Part shown: in pieces, positions 46,611 to 59,799 of the stretch
Layout of the letters: each line of letters begins with the position of its first letter
Numbering within the stretch: the stretch's first letter is position 1
Assembly: GCA_947095535.1 (NCBI GenBank)
Contig: OX352773.1
Span: 206,294,093-206,358,092, forward strand
Source: Poecilobothrus nobilitatus
Taxonomy: Eukaryota; Arthropoda; Insecta; Diptera; Dolichopodidae
Length of the DNA stretch: 64,000 bases
Direction of reading: 5' to 3'
Program-made: the position numbers and the translations under genes
Notes under the pieces: generated by a model
The model's database searches: none
Told to the model about the DNA's origin: nothing
What the model saw: the letters and a program-made list of their open reading frames with translations, nothing else

Positions 46611-48025
46611 TAATTTTTCTGATTTTCAGATTTACAACCTTACCTTAACATTTGTATAGTAGAATATATTTACATAGCACATATTGTATTATTAAATAAA
46701 TACAAAAAAAAGGATCATAAGAATTGTAAAAAGAATAATTTGAAAAAGAAAAATATTTTTATCCCCAAAAAAAAAAACCCTTTTTTTAGGCACATTTTGA
46801 TTTTTGATGTTTTTATTACGCCGTTGCCCTTTTTTTACTTTCATTATTAAAATAAAGCAAATCAGAATGTATAGAAGACAAAATGATTTAATTGGAACGT
46901 GTAAAAATTAAAACGTGCATTTACATAAAATACTCTTCTAAGCTTCTTTGTGTACCTAACTATTTTTTTTAGGGTAAATATGAAATAATTATCAAACTAA
47001 AAACGAATATCAAATTTTTCAGGATTCATATTAAACTGTTTAAAAAAGTGTAAAACTGATTAAAAATAAACAAAAAATACTTTCAAATGTTTGGAGTTTC
47101 TTATATAAAGTTGTATAAAATATGGTATTCATCTTAAAATGTAGAGGCAAAATCTTTATGATGTATTAAACTGTCAATCGTTATGGTTGCAGGCAAATTT
47201 CCATTTGAACAGTCTACCTTATTTTGTATATATCAATTGTGAAATTCAGTGAAAATGAACCTTTCTTAGAATGAGGTTACTATCATATTGGTAAAATATA
47301 CGCACCAGTGATACATTGGAACTTGCTAACACTTAAAATTTCAAATTTGAATTCACAAAGCTGCTCTTAAATTGTTTATCGTTACGTTTTCTTTTTAATT
47401 TTGTCTTTAAGTTTGGTTCACTAAAAGTATAAATTAATTGTTAGGATTTAAATTAATAAGAGTATATTTTGTATTATATGAATTGAAGTGTTCATCCGTT
47501 CTGGGCTGTGAGTTTTTTCTTAATTAATGTTTTTTAAAAATCAAAATATGAAAAACACAATTAAATATTACCATTTAAATTAAATTCAGGTTATATTTTA
47601 CTATTCTTTAAGCTTCCTTATAAAAAAAAAATCTTGTGATTTGTGAATACATACATATATAATATTTAAATAAAATTAAATAAGAGTTAAAAAAAAAAAC
47701 AATGAATAAGATTTTCTTATTTTTGTTTTCACAAAAAACTTCAGTTGAATGAAACTAAAAATATTTTCTAAATTGAAAACTAATTTCCAAGAAAATCTCA
47801 ATTAAACTAATTTTCACAAAGCAAATACAAATTTTAAATTGAAATGAGTTCTACATACAAATGAGATATTTTTCATATTAATATTATCGTTTAAAGGAAA
47901 TTCTCAGAAAAACAACTGGAAAATAAATTTGGGTTTAGTAATTTTGTAATGTAATGTTAGAATAAGATACTATTACGTTAACTAATACGTTAACCTTTAA
48001 GTTTTTAAATGTAGATAAAAAAAAC
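46611..48025. other. AT-rich non-coding stretch
   Basis: I could not extend the reverse transcriptase relic into this stretch with confidence. No other feature is supported. Confidence 0.5.
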
Positions 48026-48440
48026 AGAGGCAGAATGTAAAACCAAAGATTTTTAAAAGCGCACATTTCATCCAAAAGATAATAAAAACAGTTTAAAATA
48101 CTGTGACTTGCACGAAAAAGTGTATTTTTTTTTTAGAATTTAACATCAAAGAAAATTCTTCAATTTTAAACAAACCCTATATAATTAAAAATATCCATCA
48201 ACACATGTAAAATTATAATAAAAATTTGTAAGTGGTTTAACAACATTAATTTTTTTAAGTGGCTAACGCATCATAATCGTTTAAGTTTCATTGTTCTCAT
48301 CATATGGTTTATCTTTTATTGTTGAAAGAATTTCTACTCTTAAACGAAGTAAAAGTTTTGTAAACAGAGGAACGGACAGCGTGAAATTAATATGAAAATT
48401 TAAAAAATTTTTTTTTTTAAATACATATGCTTAAAACGAA
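48026..48440 (-). mobile_element. Helentron-like element, family 3, internally deleted
   Basis: The plus strand starts GAGGCAGAATGTAAAACC and AAAAGCGCACATTTC, the reverse complement of the family 3 3' end. It ends near the other terminus with AAACAGAGGAACGGACAGCG and an AT-rich hairpin remnant. Most of the body is missing, so only about 415 bp remain. Confidence 0.55.
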
Positions 48441-50904
48441 TATATAAACCTATAAATTCATTTTTTTGGGTATAGGAATAATTAAGATATAGTAAAATAA
48501 TATCTGTATCCAAAATCTTTTTTTGTTTTTCATAGTAATTTATGACATTGAAATTCTCTGTGAATCTTCATAAGTTTAAATAACTTGTCTTTTGGGTTTA
48601 ATATTACTATGTAACCCAGTCATTATTCATATTAAAAAAAAAAAACTAATATAGACTATAAAGGAATGTAAAGGCTAATAGAATTGCGACATACCAGTTG
48701 TAACCGTAGATTGAATAAAGAAAGAACGTTACTTCTAAAAAGAATTTAAATGATAAAAAAATTTAAGAAATAACAAAATATATTTCATATAATGATAAAA
48801 ATTTAACTTTTACAAATATACTATTTGCAAAGATGAAAAAGATAAGGTATAATAAAAGCCTTCTAGAGATACTAGAGATATATTTGAACAATCAAGCAAA
48901 TCTAACTAAATATATCAATTAATGTTACACTGCTCATTAAAAAAAGAAGTTACAAAATAGTCCCAACTCATTTTAAATGAAAAAAAATTTGAAAAAACAA
49001 AAATAACTCAAAAAAAATTAAAGAATGTCATACTCAAAAAATATCTGTGCGTAGTTCATTTAAAAGGCATACAATTTTTTTCTAAATTAAATGAAGTGAA
49101 TTTAAAATAAATGTTTCTATTTTAAAACACCGCAAGGGTCATAATAATTTATATACTTACATGTTCATTTCAACAAAAAATAAATTTCCACTAATTTTTT
49201 TTTGTAGGCAAACACGTGTAATAAAAAAAATTAAATAATAATTTTTAATATTTTTTTTAAAAAATAAAACCTCAACTGCATGATCTATAGATAAATATTC
49301 ATATTTTTATACATATACGAGTATATTAATGTATTTGGATATAAGATTCTTTTTTGTGTGAGAATTACACTCTTGATTTACGCATCACAATTTTCTTTTT
49401 TTGTTTTTGTACTTTTAACAAACAAATAATACTTTATTTTATTATTACACGATCTATACACACCGTTACTGTAAAAGAAAAACAAAACTCCATGAATTTT
49501 AACTTTAGTGCCAAAGTATAATTATGAAATTATCACAAAGTGTTATTCAAATAATGACTGACATACCAGGTACAATTTAAAAGAAGACAATAACAATAGA
49601 ATAAAAAATTAAAAAAAATTTTTTTTTTTTTTTTTAAATAAATATTTATTTAATGAAACAGAGAAGAAAAAACAAATATTTCGTTGATCCAGTTAATTAA
49701 GAGGTATAGTTAAAAATATTACGCAGATAAAAGAAACATTCATATCATATATTCATATGAATTTGTTTCTTTTCATTTTAAAACCAAAAAAACCAAATGT
49801 CTCCTTTTAAATTTATTCAAGGAATTAAGAAAATTTATGCAGACACTATTTAACAGAAAGTATTTAGATTAAATCATCATTTTGTCAGAACTAATACTTT
49901 TTCAAATTGGTTTTCAACCAATAGTTAAAACCGTTTAAGCCAAAGAACAAAGAAAATTGAATAGTTTTTTTTACACCGGAAGTGGTTAACAGAGTTTAAT
50001 AAATTTGCCTTGCGCATCTTTCAAGTCACTGCAGATTTTAGTCAAACTTTAAAAAAAAAATTAAGTCGACGATCCAAAAAGTGTTCTTGTAGTAGAAGAA
50101 AATCAATTCAGTGACTTACTTTTGCAAAGACCAACAATTTAAAGATTCGGTAAAGTTTAAAATGGATTGACCAAAAAGTCTATACAAAATAGCAAATGAA
50201 AATGAAAACTTAAAATTTAAACTTAAAATTTTGAATTAAAAGTTATTCAAATAGAAAAAAACAGATTCGCTGCAGTCAACTCCTTGAAATCTTAAAATAG
50301 GAATTTTCATTTTGTTTTAATTAGTTTTTGTTGAATGGATCCCAAATGTCGAACGTAGCTTATCATCAAACATGTTTTTAAAAATTACCAACTCTATATA
50401 AGCATATAATATAATAAAGTCAAAAAGATCATTATGGAAAGGTTCATAATATTCCTTCTAACTTTATATACATATATCTAAACTAAATGTCACAATCTCA
50501 ATGATTTAAATTGCAATATAGAGCTTATAATCTTAACTTCTATTTGAATAATGTTCTGATATCTTTATTAAACCATTGAGATTAGATATGAAGATATGAT
50601 CTTCTCCTTTTACAATAATCACAAGTTCGTATACTTTCTTTTTCAATGACACTTTGTTTAGCTAAATTTTGAAACGAATAACAAATAAAAATTTAAAGTT
50701 AATAAAAGTTAATACCATATTGTAAATTTTAGGTAAAATTCCTTGTATATATAAATTTTTAACGAAATTATTAAAAACAACGAAAGATTCAATGTCAAAA
50801 TCATTTTTAATCAAAATGCTGAGCAATATTAAAATTTAATGAGCATCGTCCTGGGCTAAATTTTCAGTTGTCATAATCTGAGTATACCTAATTATTAACA
50901 AAAC
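48441..50904. other. AT-rich non-coding stretch
   Basis: A T run of about 17 lies near 49618-49635. The 49975-50300 part is less AT-biased but has stops in all frames. No gene is supported. Confidence 0.5.
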
Positions 50905-52003
50905 AAGTAAATGTAACAGTAAGTCGATCCAACCCACTTATTAATATCCTACACCTGAATAATTCGAATTCAATTAAAAATCCTTAAGTTTTTTGGCAGC
51001 TGCTTGAACTTCTTCCCTTTTCTGTCTTATTCAACTCGAATTTCAGGAACGTAAAAGAGGCATCCTCTTGTGATAGCTTGACACCCTTGTAAAAAATTTA
51101 AAGTTTCTATCTTTATTAATTTCGAAGATATGTTTGTTAGTCCTTGGGAGGCGTGTGTCAGGTACCCGAATTGCCACTCCAATTCATCAAATCCATCTCA
51201 GGGACATAAAGAAAACATGCCAGAAATTATTGAACTAAATTTAAAGGTTCTACTTTTGTTGGTTTTGGAGATATGCTCTCATGTGCTCGGCCAGAAGTTT
51301 CCAAAATACGAACCCATGGCTCAAATTCTTTCAAATGTCTGTTTGAACCCTTGTACTAAAAATAAAGGTTCTATCTTTGTTGGTTGTGGGGACATACTCG
51401 TTTGCTCTGGGCGTCGTTTGGAAGCTTCCAAGATCCGAACCCATGAACCAAATTCTCCCAAATTTCAGAAACATAAACAAAAAACGAAAGAACACCACTG
51501 TACCAAATTCAAAGATTCTATCTTTGTTGGTTTTGGAGATAATCTCATTTACTCTAGGGCTCGTTCGGAAGCCACCAAAATCCAAACCCATGGACCAAAT
51601 CCTCTTAAATTTCAGAAATATTAATCAAACTGGAAGGAACATCATTGTAAAAAATTTAAAGGTTCTATCTTTGTTGGTTTTGGAGATAATCTCGTTTGCT
51701 CCGGAATCATTTGGTAGCTTCCAGAATCCGAACCCATTTACCGATTTTGCCCAGATTTGAGCTTAGCCTTCCTTTCGTAATTAGTAACCTACTATATAAA
51801 TTTCATCAAGATAGCTTTACTAGTTTTTGAATTATCGTGCGAACGGACGGGCGGACGGACATCGTTAAATCGACTCAGGAGGTGATCCTGATTCAGAATA
51901 TATATACATGTCCATATCTAACTCGCTTCCTTTTGGTGGTTATAAACTACATACCAAAGTTATTTTTATACCCTATACTTTAGGTATAGGGTATAAAAAT
52001 AAA
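50905..52003 (-). mobile_element. DINE-1/Helentron-like element, family 1, copy 2
   Basis: The plus strand starts AACAAGTAAATGTAACAGTAAG as in copy 1. It has degenerate internal units and ends with the same conserved block: (ACGG)n at about 51844-51861, GACTCAGGAGGTGATCCTG, ATTCAGAATATATATACATG and CTCGCTTCCTTTTGGTGG. It closes with a hairpin whose arms, 51962-51978 and 51984-52000, are perfect over 17 bp around a 5-nt loop. The left subterminal repeat is decayed (TAATATCCTACACC) and the 3' stem is broken, so this copy is older than 32615-33955. Confidence 0.8.
51124..51760 (-). repeat. degenerate tandem units inside family 1 copy 2
   Basis: Units are marked by GAAGATATG or GGAGATATG/GGAGATAAT at 51124, 51267, 51388, 51535 and 51682, with spacings of 143, 121, 147 and 147. 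The units are more alike to one another than to copy 1 (TTTGTTGGTTTTGGAGAT, GAACCCATG), so the array was probably homogenised or expanded separately. The 164-codon open frame 51130-51624, the longest in the window, lies wholly within the array and is not a gene. Confidence 0.75.
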
Positions 52004-52950
52004 TACTCATGTCCAGCGTATTTTTGAGATTTCAATATCATATGCGGTTTATAATTTGTGGTGACGTACAAAGAGGATTATATCATACCTTGATTTTACG
52101 ATATTATGTCAACTATTATGAATTCATTAAAAAAAATATTTAAAAATAGATAATAAAAGTATTTTTTAGCACTATATTATAAATTCAATATAAAATGCTA
52201 TTATATTATTGAGTAAGATTTTATTATCAAACACTTAATAGGGAAAGTTACTGATATCACCGAGAACTATTATATACCTACATATTGTCATTTGGTAATC
52301 ACTACTTCTATTATAATAACGAAACGAAAATTTACTGCACTAAATCAAAGTAAAATCCTTTAATCGAAATATAAAGTTAAAGATATATTTGGAAGGACAA
52401 ATAAAAAATCTTCACTTCCGTAAGAAATATTAAGAAGCACGCACTACATTTCGAAGTATATGTTTTTTTTTTTAGTATATTATGAACAATATTCTAAATT
52501 TCTAATAGCATAATAGTGCGGCAACGTCTCTCATCCAAATACTATAGAAACGTAATTTTTTTTTTCTTTCTTTCTTTTCAAACTTACTTGTGTACACAGG
52601 TATAGAACAATTTACAGCTTATTCAAAATAAAAAGGTAATTGAGAATCATTATAAAGAATTATTTATATTATTGCTCTTCATATACAAATGCAAAACAAA
52701 AAAAAATCGTGACCGTGAGTATTTTCAAATAAACAAAATAGGGAAAAAAACATCGATTTACAACACGTGGAGTTAAGTAAAAAAAAAAATGAATAATAAA
52801 GAAAAAAGACCAATGAAATAACCTTTGAGTTGACACATTTGTCATAATTAGTTAAAAGTAAATGTAAAAATCACTTATTTTTTGCTATATTATATTTCAC
52901 TTGTCAGTAGTTTTTTAAAAGTGTTTTTATTGTTTACAAAATTAAAATAA
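52004..52950. other. AT-rich non-coding stretch
   Basis: Only AT-rich sequence with homopolymer runs is seen, such as the T run near 52557-52565. No gene is supported. Confidence 0.5.
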
Positions 52951-54358
52951 ACAAGGCAGAATGTAAACCAACGAGTTTTAAAGGCGCACATTTTACAAAA
53001 GACAATACAAACTGCTTAGAATATTGTAACTTGCACTAAAATGTGAAAATTTTCTTTCATCTAATAAGAAAAAATGGGAAAAATAAAGAGATTTCATCAA
53101 TTTTAAATGATCTCCACATAATTAAAAAAAAATCATTAACTTATGTAAAATTATAAAGTTGAAGCTTTAATTTTCGCCTTTTATTTAAAAAAAAATTTAT
53201 ACAGTCGCCTAAGTTATAGGTGTTTAAAAATAGAAAAATTTCAATTTTTGAACCCTAATAGTCCTTAAACAGGGGAAGGTACAAAAAACAAAATTCTGAT
53301 ATAACTTACACTTCTAAAAGATCTTTCTTCTCTTAAGACTTTAAGATTCTAATTAAAAGCATGCCGGAGTTATGAAAGAAGAAAACGCTTGTTGAAGAAA
53401 AATTTATATAGGTGTCTAAAATACAGATCTAAAAAATTAGCAAATTTTAAATTTTTGAGCTCTAATAGCTCTGAAACAGAGGGCGATACAAAACAATTTT
53501 AAAAAGAACTTATACTAAATCTAAAAGCGTGCGGGAGTTATTAAAGAAGAAAATGAAAATTAAAAATATTGTCTTTACATAACGGTAAATTTAAATAATA
53601 AATTGTAAAACCTTGCATAGTTTTGGTATTTGATTTTGTAAAGGTAAGAAAAGTTAAGATCTTCTAGCATTTTAAGATTGTATAACAATTACGCAGAACC
53701 TAAGATATATACATTTGAAAATAGGGTTCTTTTGCAATTTTGCTGGGCTGTAACTCCGTAACCCTATATAACTAAGAGAAGCCGTTAACACCCGTAAGAA
53801 TATATTATTACTGGAACTTTAACTTTTATGTCTTACCGAAGAAAAATTTATATAGGTGTCTAAGTTACAGATCTAAAAAATTAGCAAATTTTAAATTTTT
53901 GAGCACTAATAGCTCTGAAACAGAGGGCGATACAAAACAATTTTAAAAAGAACTTATACTAAATCTAAAAGCGTGCGGAAGTTATTAAGGAAGAAAATGA
54001 AAAATTTGGTATTCACATAACGGTAAATTTAATAACTAAATAAAAAAAATGTTGATATTGATTTATAAAAGCAAAAAAAAATCCTGTCGAATGGCTTTAA
54101 ATTGAAAAAAATTTAAGCAGAACTTAAGATATACACATTTAAAAATAGTTCTATCTCAAAGTTTGAGGGGCTGTAACTCCGTAATGGATGTGGCTATATG
54201 AAACAGTTATTCTACAACATTAATTTTTTATGAAATCTACCCATGGTTAAATTTCTTTGCTCTATCTTCAAGGTTGTAGAAGTGTTGTAAACAGACGGAC
54301 GGACAGAATAAAACTAATAGGCACATTTTTTTAAAATTATTTTAAAAATATGCTAGAA
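52951..54358 (-). mobile_element. Helentron-like element, family 3, longest copy
   Basis: The plus strand begins AAGGCAGAATGTAAACCAACG (3' end) and finishes with GTAAACAGACGGACGGACAG and a terminal hairpin GCACATTTTT...AAAAATATGC (54321-54353). The body holds GGGGCTGTAACTCCGTAATGG near 54161 and CTGTAACTCCGTAACC near 53747, so the conserved word is present twice. A stretch of about 165 bp is directly duplicated (about 53394-53558 and 53838-54002). It has no coding capacity. Confidence 0.65.
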
Positions 54359-57300
54359 AAACAAATTTTTTAAATTTATAAAAAAAAAAGTTTATTTTTT
54401 TTTCTATTTTAAACTTAAAAAAAAATAATATTCTTCAAATAGAAATGATTCGAGCATTAGTTTACGGATATTATAAGATTTAAATTTTATTTAAAATTAT
54501 TTTTTTGCGACAAAATATATATTGACATTACAAGTTTTATTTAGTTTTCCAAAGCTTTTTAAAGACATCAGTAAAAGAAACTAAAAATTTTAGATCAAAA
54601 CTTTAGTTAAACAAATTTCTATCTCTCGAAACCATTCACACTTAATTTAATTAAATCAAAATTAGTCAAAATATATTACGATTTAAAATATTTTACATGA
54701 TAAATTTCAAAATCTTCATCTAATTACTACGTTTGTAATAGTGTAGCACTGAAAGTCCCATAACCAAAATTCCTATGGGATTTAGTGCTTAGTCCTTAGT
54801 AGTTTTTGGGACTTTTGGTTTATTTAAGAATATTTCAATTAAAATAAAAATGAATTGTGCAACCAAACAAAATTGAAATAGTTTCGCAATATTATATAAT
54901 ATATATATATATATACCTACTTAGGTTATAATTATTTTGAAAAGGTAATTTTGTTTTATTTTCCCAAAAATTTCCCAAAAATTGGTAACTAATTGCGTTC
55001 AAAATTAATCTCTAAACTTAATTTTTTAACAAGGTGCGCCAATAAAGAGGAAAACTATCAATTAATTAAATTAGGATTAACTGCGTACAAAATTAGTCTC
55101 TAAATAATAAATTTCAAAATCTTATATATATATATACCTTCGAATATTCTTGTATGATCGAAGATATATACAAGATAAATATGAAATATAATGAGTTGTA
55201 ATATGAATTTGACGAAAATAGAATAATAATTTTAAATTTGATATTTTTGATTGTCTTACAGAGATAAGTTAAAATACAGAAGCCAAGTTTTAGCTCTGTA
55301 CCGCTTATAACTAAATTAAAGTTGACTTACGAATTAAAAAAACTTACAGATATATCTGCTATTTGTTTATATACTAAACTACAAATATTAGTCACGCTTT
55401 CAAAAAAATTTGAAGAAATCGACAAAAAATTTAAAAATGAATACTTGATTTAGGTTATATAAAGATAAAAAAAACATTAATAAAGTTAAAATTTTTAATA
55501 CCTAAACAGTGCTAATACTTTAATATTTCTTTTTTATAATCTATCTTTTTATAATTTATATTATATTTACATAAATTACTTTAAAATATTATATACGCTA
55601 TCTTTTTTAAATCAAAATTTTTCACAGTGACTACCCAGTTTTTTTTATTATGGGTCGTTTTATTAAATAATTCCTAATAAATTTCTTTTTATTAAAATGT
55701 GCGAAACTTTAGTAAAAAACAAATTTTTTTATTATTATTTTTAATATTTTTTAAAAAACAAAAATTACATAGGTACATATGTGTGAATGAATATATACAT
55801 AATAAACTTATAAATTCATTCAATGAGTCATAAATACTTACGGCAGGTAAATCTAATTTTCCATTAAAGAAAAAAAAATTTATTGTAAAAATGAAAACAC
55901 AAGGAAACCATTAATTCTTTGTAAACAACTACAATTTTAAAAAAAATAATTTTTTTTTTTTTTTTGTAGAAATAATAAAAAACTTCCCACAGCTAATAAT
56001 TACAAAAATTGTATCTAAAACAAAAAAACCAATTGTACAGTTTGAAAAATTCGAAAAAATAAAATTTTATTGAAGAGTGTTCTTTCGCCGACTCTCTCTG
56101 GTATTTACAAAATTGAAATATCAAAAATTATTCCCATTGAATTAATTTGAAATAAATAACCATGTGGTTAATTTGAAATAAATTTAAAGATTTTTTTCTA
56201 AATTAGAGCAATATTAACTATGTTATGTTTATTTTCAACAACTCTTCATAGATTGAAGTATATTATCGGTTATCGGTTATCGCGTATATACATATTTTAC
56301 GTACACAGCCTAATAAAATCTGTTTAAAACTTGATGATTAGCTGGTGGTTTCAGTCTTACCTTACTATATAATCCTTACATAAAATGGTTAAAAATGGCA
56401 TTAAATGGCTTTTTTTTTAATGGAAACTAAATCATTATTTTGATTTCAAATTCCAAATGAGCCAAAATTTTAAAAGTCCTGAAACTCCAATTTACCAATT
56501 GTCCTAAATTCAGAATTAACATTTTGCAGTTTTCGTTAAATGGAACTTTTTGAGATAAACTCTGTCAAAGATAGAATAAAAAAAAGTTGTGAATGTGCTC
56601 CGAATATTTGGAATATTCTTTTTGTAGTATAAAATACTAGCAGAACTTATCCGATGTTACACGGGTTTCTTTCAAATATTTATCTTTCATTTTCAATCAT
56701 TCAAATCGTTTAGAATTGATAGCGAAAAAACGAAAAATAAATCTTTAAAAACCTGTTGTGCCGAGTTGCCGATATTTGTAAAATATTTTTTTGAGTTAAT
56801 TTTTTTAGTTCGAAAATATAAAATGCAAAATTATACCATATTATATACAAATTTTGGGCATAATTCGCTTACACAAAATTTTTTGTCGAATCGTCGTGTC
56901 AAACTCGATAATAAAAAATTCTAAGTCTATTTGAAAATGAAAAAATCTTTGAAAGCTCCTGTGCTGCAACTTGTTAATGGTTCAAAAAAATTTTATTCCC
57001 AAATAATTGTATTCTTTTGTATAGCGCCAGACATTTAACAATTTTAATAGCAATCTATCGAACAGTTTAGCCAGCAAAAAAATGATTTTACAAAATTATT
57101 TATCGAACCGATAAAAAATCGAAACGAACAATTCATAAAAAACGAACACTCATAAAATCTGCTTTATCTAATAGATTTTTACCACATATATTCTTAAAAA
57201 TAACCATAGATTAATCATATATTTTTCGTTCCTATATATACATATAGTTAAGCGGATATTTTGACCTTTTTATTCTCTATTTTATGCTTTTGGGTTTTTG

Positions 57301-58388
57301 TTTTTTTTTATCTAGTGCGAAATCAAGAGTGGCACGTGTTGCATAGTTAATAGCTGTTTCTTTGCGTAGAAAAAAAAACTATCAACATATAGTAGCTTTT
57401 TTTATTCTGTTTTTTTTTTTTTTAAACAAATTTCTATTGGAGTATTTTTATATTTCTTTTCTTATAGTCTACATAAAAAAATGAATATGTATATGGAAAT
57501 GATGTATTAATGTATGTAAATGTATAAGATTTTAATATACTCATAAAAATATTTGAAATCATGTATAAACAAAACTTTTTTTATGTTTTTGAACTTTTTT
57601 GGGGCAAAGTTATAATTTGTAATTATAAAAATTTTAGTTTTCTATAAAAAATGTTGATATTTAAAGAAAACTTAAGTTACTTTCGCTTTAGTTTAGACAT
57701 AATATAAGAATTCAATTTATTTTATTCTTCTTTTTCTTTTTTTCTTTTTAATTTAAAAATGATTAATTTCTTTTAATTCTTGTAAAATATCTATGTATCC
57801 GTTTATATTATAAATAAGTAATTTATTGCTTATTTATAAAAATTTTTGTAAAAACAATAAGGTGTTCTGATTTAATTTCTTTTTTTAAATCAAAAATAAA
57901 AAAGAAGAATAAAATTATTTTATTATTTTATTTTTCTTTTTCTTTTTAAAATTTTTTTAATTTTGTTTTTCGCAGTATTTTGAAGAAAATTACTATTTAT
58001 TTTGTGTAAAAACTGAAAGTATAGTTTTAAACAGTCGGCGCCGATTGTTATTCAATTATATTTTGTTTACTAAAATTTTCTAAAAATACGAAATGACAAT
58101 AAAAAAAAAAACAATTAATTTTAGTTTACCAGCTAACCAGTTTATTACACAGAACTATTTAAGTAATAAAAATTCGGAAATAACCCCTTATAACACTAAT
58201 AGCGTTAATTTATTTTATAGGTTTACTAGATAAACCTGGTGTAGCATACGCCAGTCTGGTAATCAAAAAATAATATTGGTTAATAATACTGGTATCTTAG
58301 TAATCTAGAAATAATATTGTTTTTTTGTCACTTAACTTTTTAATGAAATAAAAAGAAATATATTTCTGTTCTAATATAGTTTTTATTT
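54359..58388. other. long AT-rich non-coding stretch
   Basis: A (TA)n tract lies at about 54898-54915. A short direct repeat, CTAATTGCGTTCAAAATTA / TTAACTGCGTACAAAATTA, is at about 54989 and 55078. An isolated GC-rich near-palindrome, ACAGTCGGCGCCGATTGT, is near 58030-58050. No gene or larger element is recognised. Confidence 0.5.
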
Positions 58389-59799
58389 ATCTTAAAAACG
58401 TTTTTTGAGATCTATGTTCCCTTCATTTGTAAGAATACTTAACTTTTTACAACAATAATAAAAATTAATTTAAATAATCGTAAAAACGTAGATAGCTACA
58501 CTAAGAAAACTATAGTAAAATTTTGTAGGGGGGGTTTGCACGCGACAGTCATTGTTCCTTCAAAAATAATCTTTTTTTCATAAAAATGTCTAAATTCGTA
58601 TAAGTGAAATGTCAAAATTGAATATGAAATTCCGCATATTTTGTATGCGGAGTTTTCAAAATTAATTATTTTCAGTATGGAAATGTGAAAATTTAATTCT
58701 TTTTTAATGAAATTGGTATATGTGTGGGCATACTGTAAGTATTAATAGTTGGATTCAAAATCAGATCTCTTTTCCGGAATTTATATATCTATATATGTAT
58801 GTCTATGCTAGATTTTGAAATTTCGGGATTTCGATTTTCGGAATTTTGTAATTTCGGGATTTACATTTTCGGGATTTTGATTTTTCGAGATTTTGTTTTT
58901 GGGATTTTAAATTTGGGATTTTGATTTGCTTATGATTATGCACCCAACCATATGTGCAGTATTAGTTTTTGCTATGAAAAATATAGAAAATTGTTGCAAA
59001 CGTTTACGGCTTTTATATAACAAACTGGAATTTACATTTGAATTATGGAAATATTATAGGTTTTAAAGGCGTTTTTGAAGTCAGTGCATGTTTTTTAACC
59101 ATGAAGCTTATGGTTATGGTTATGAACTTCTAATCATATCCATAATTATAAGCTTCAAAACCATCTAATTATTAATAAATTGATTAAAAGATAGTTCATT
59201 GGGACTTTCTCTTATTTTTATATAAGTTTACCTAAAAACAGTTAGAGACGCATTTTTTAAAATTTGCCTACATTATGTCTGAGAAAATATTATGTAGGAA
59301 AATTATTATGTATTCTTACACTACCCCCAACACTAAATTATTATACGCGTACGATAAGGATCAGGTATATTAAAATTGCTCCTTCGTTTGTAACACGGAT
59401 CACGGAACAGGGATCGGTTCAGAATCAAATTCTAAGTCGATTAAGTTTTGTTCGTCCGTCCGTCCGTCCCTCCGTCTCAAAAACGAAGAAAGTTAGAGTC
59501 TTGAAATTAACACAAAATATTCTTACAGCAATTTGTAGGTTCCCTATTTTTTCTGGTTGAGATCCGACCAAAACTTCGGGTAGCTTTCGAACACCTAACT
59601 TTTAGATCCCCACATTTTTTTTGAAATAGAGCCATGAAATTTTAACTGCTGATATATATCATAAAAATATTAATTTATTATTCACAACTTTTTTCTGTAG
59701 CCCCACCCGTTACGGAGCTAGAGCACAAAGTTCGCAAAAGCTCTATATTTAAATTGTTATAACACAAGTTGTATAAGGTATATCTTCAATTTGAAAACG
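58389..59799 (+). repeat. 1.41-kb duplicated segment, copy 1
   Basis: Every line that I compared is identical to 62185-63595 at a constant offset of 3796 bp, with no net insertion or deletion. The segment starts in unrelated AT-rich sequence and ends in the middle of a family 2 Helentron-like element, so its borders do not match any element. The element continues past 59799 here but not in copy 2, which shows that this is the source copy. Confidence 0.95.
58811..58928 (+). repeat. 15-16-bp minisatellite, CGGGATTTT type
   Basis: Seven degenerate units follow one another: for example GAAATTTCGGGATTT, ACATTTTCGGGATTTT and GATTTTTCGAGATTTT, with two shorter 14-bp units at the right. The same type lies at 40556-40650 and 41381-41424. 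It is also present in the duplicated copy at 62607-62724. Confidence 0.85.

Noticed and set aside
51130..51624. Longest open frame in the window (164 codons), with two more open frames on both strands over it
   Set aside because: It lies entirely in the tandem units of a Helentron-like element. The peptide only repeats the units, the matching part of copy 1 is not kept in the same frame, and no domain is present.
58030..58050. GGCGCC-containing near-palindrome as a retrotransposon primer-binding site
   Set aside because: TGGCGCC-type words occur at primer-binding sites, but here there is no LTR end next to it and no downstream coding relic.
59264..59560. 98-codon open frame that is present twice (also 63060-63356)
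   Set aside because: It looks conserved only because it is in the 1.41-kb duplicated segment. It crosses an element border and runs through the GTCC microsatellite (the SVRPSVRPSV part), so it is not a gene.
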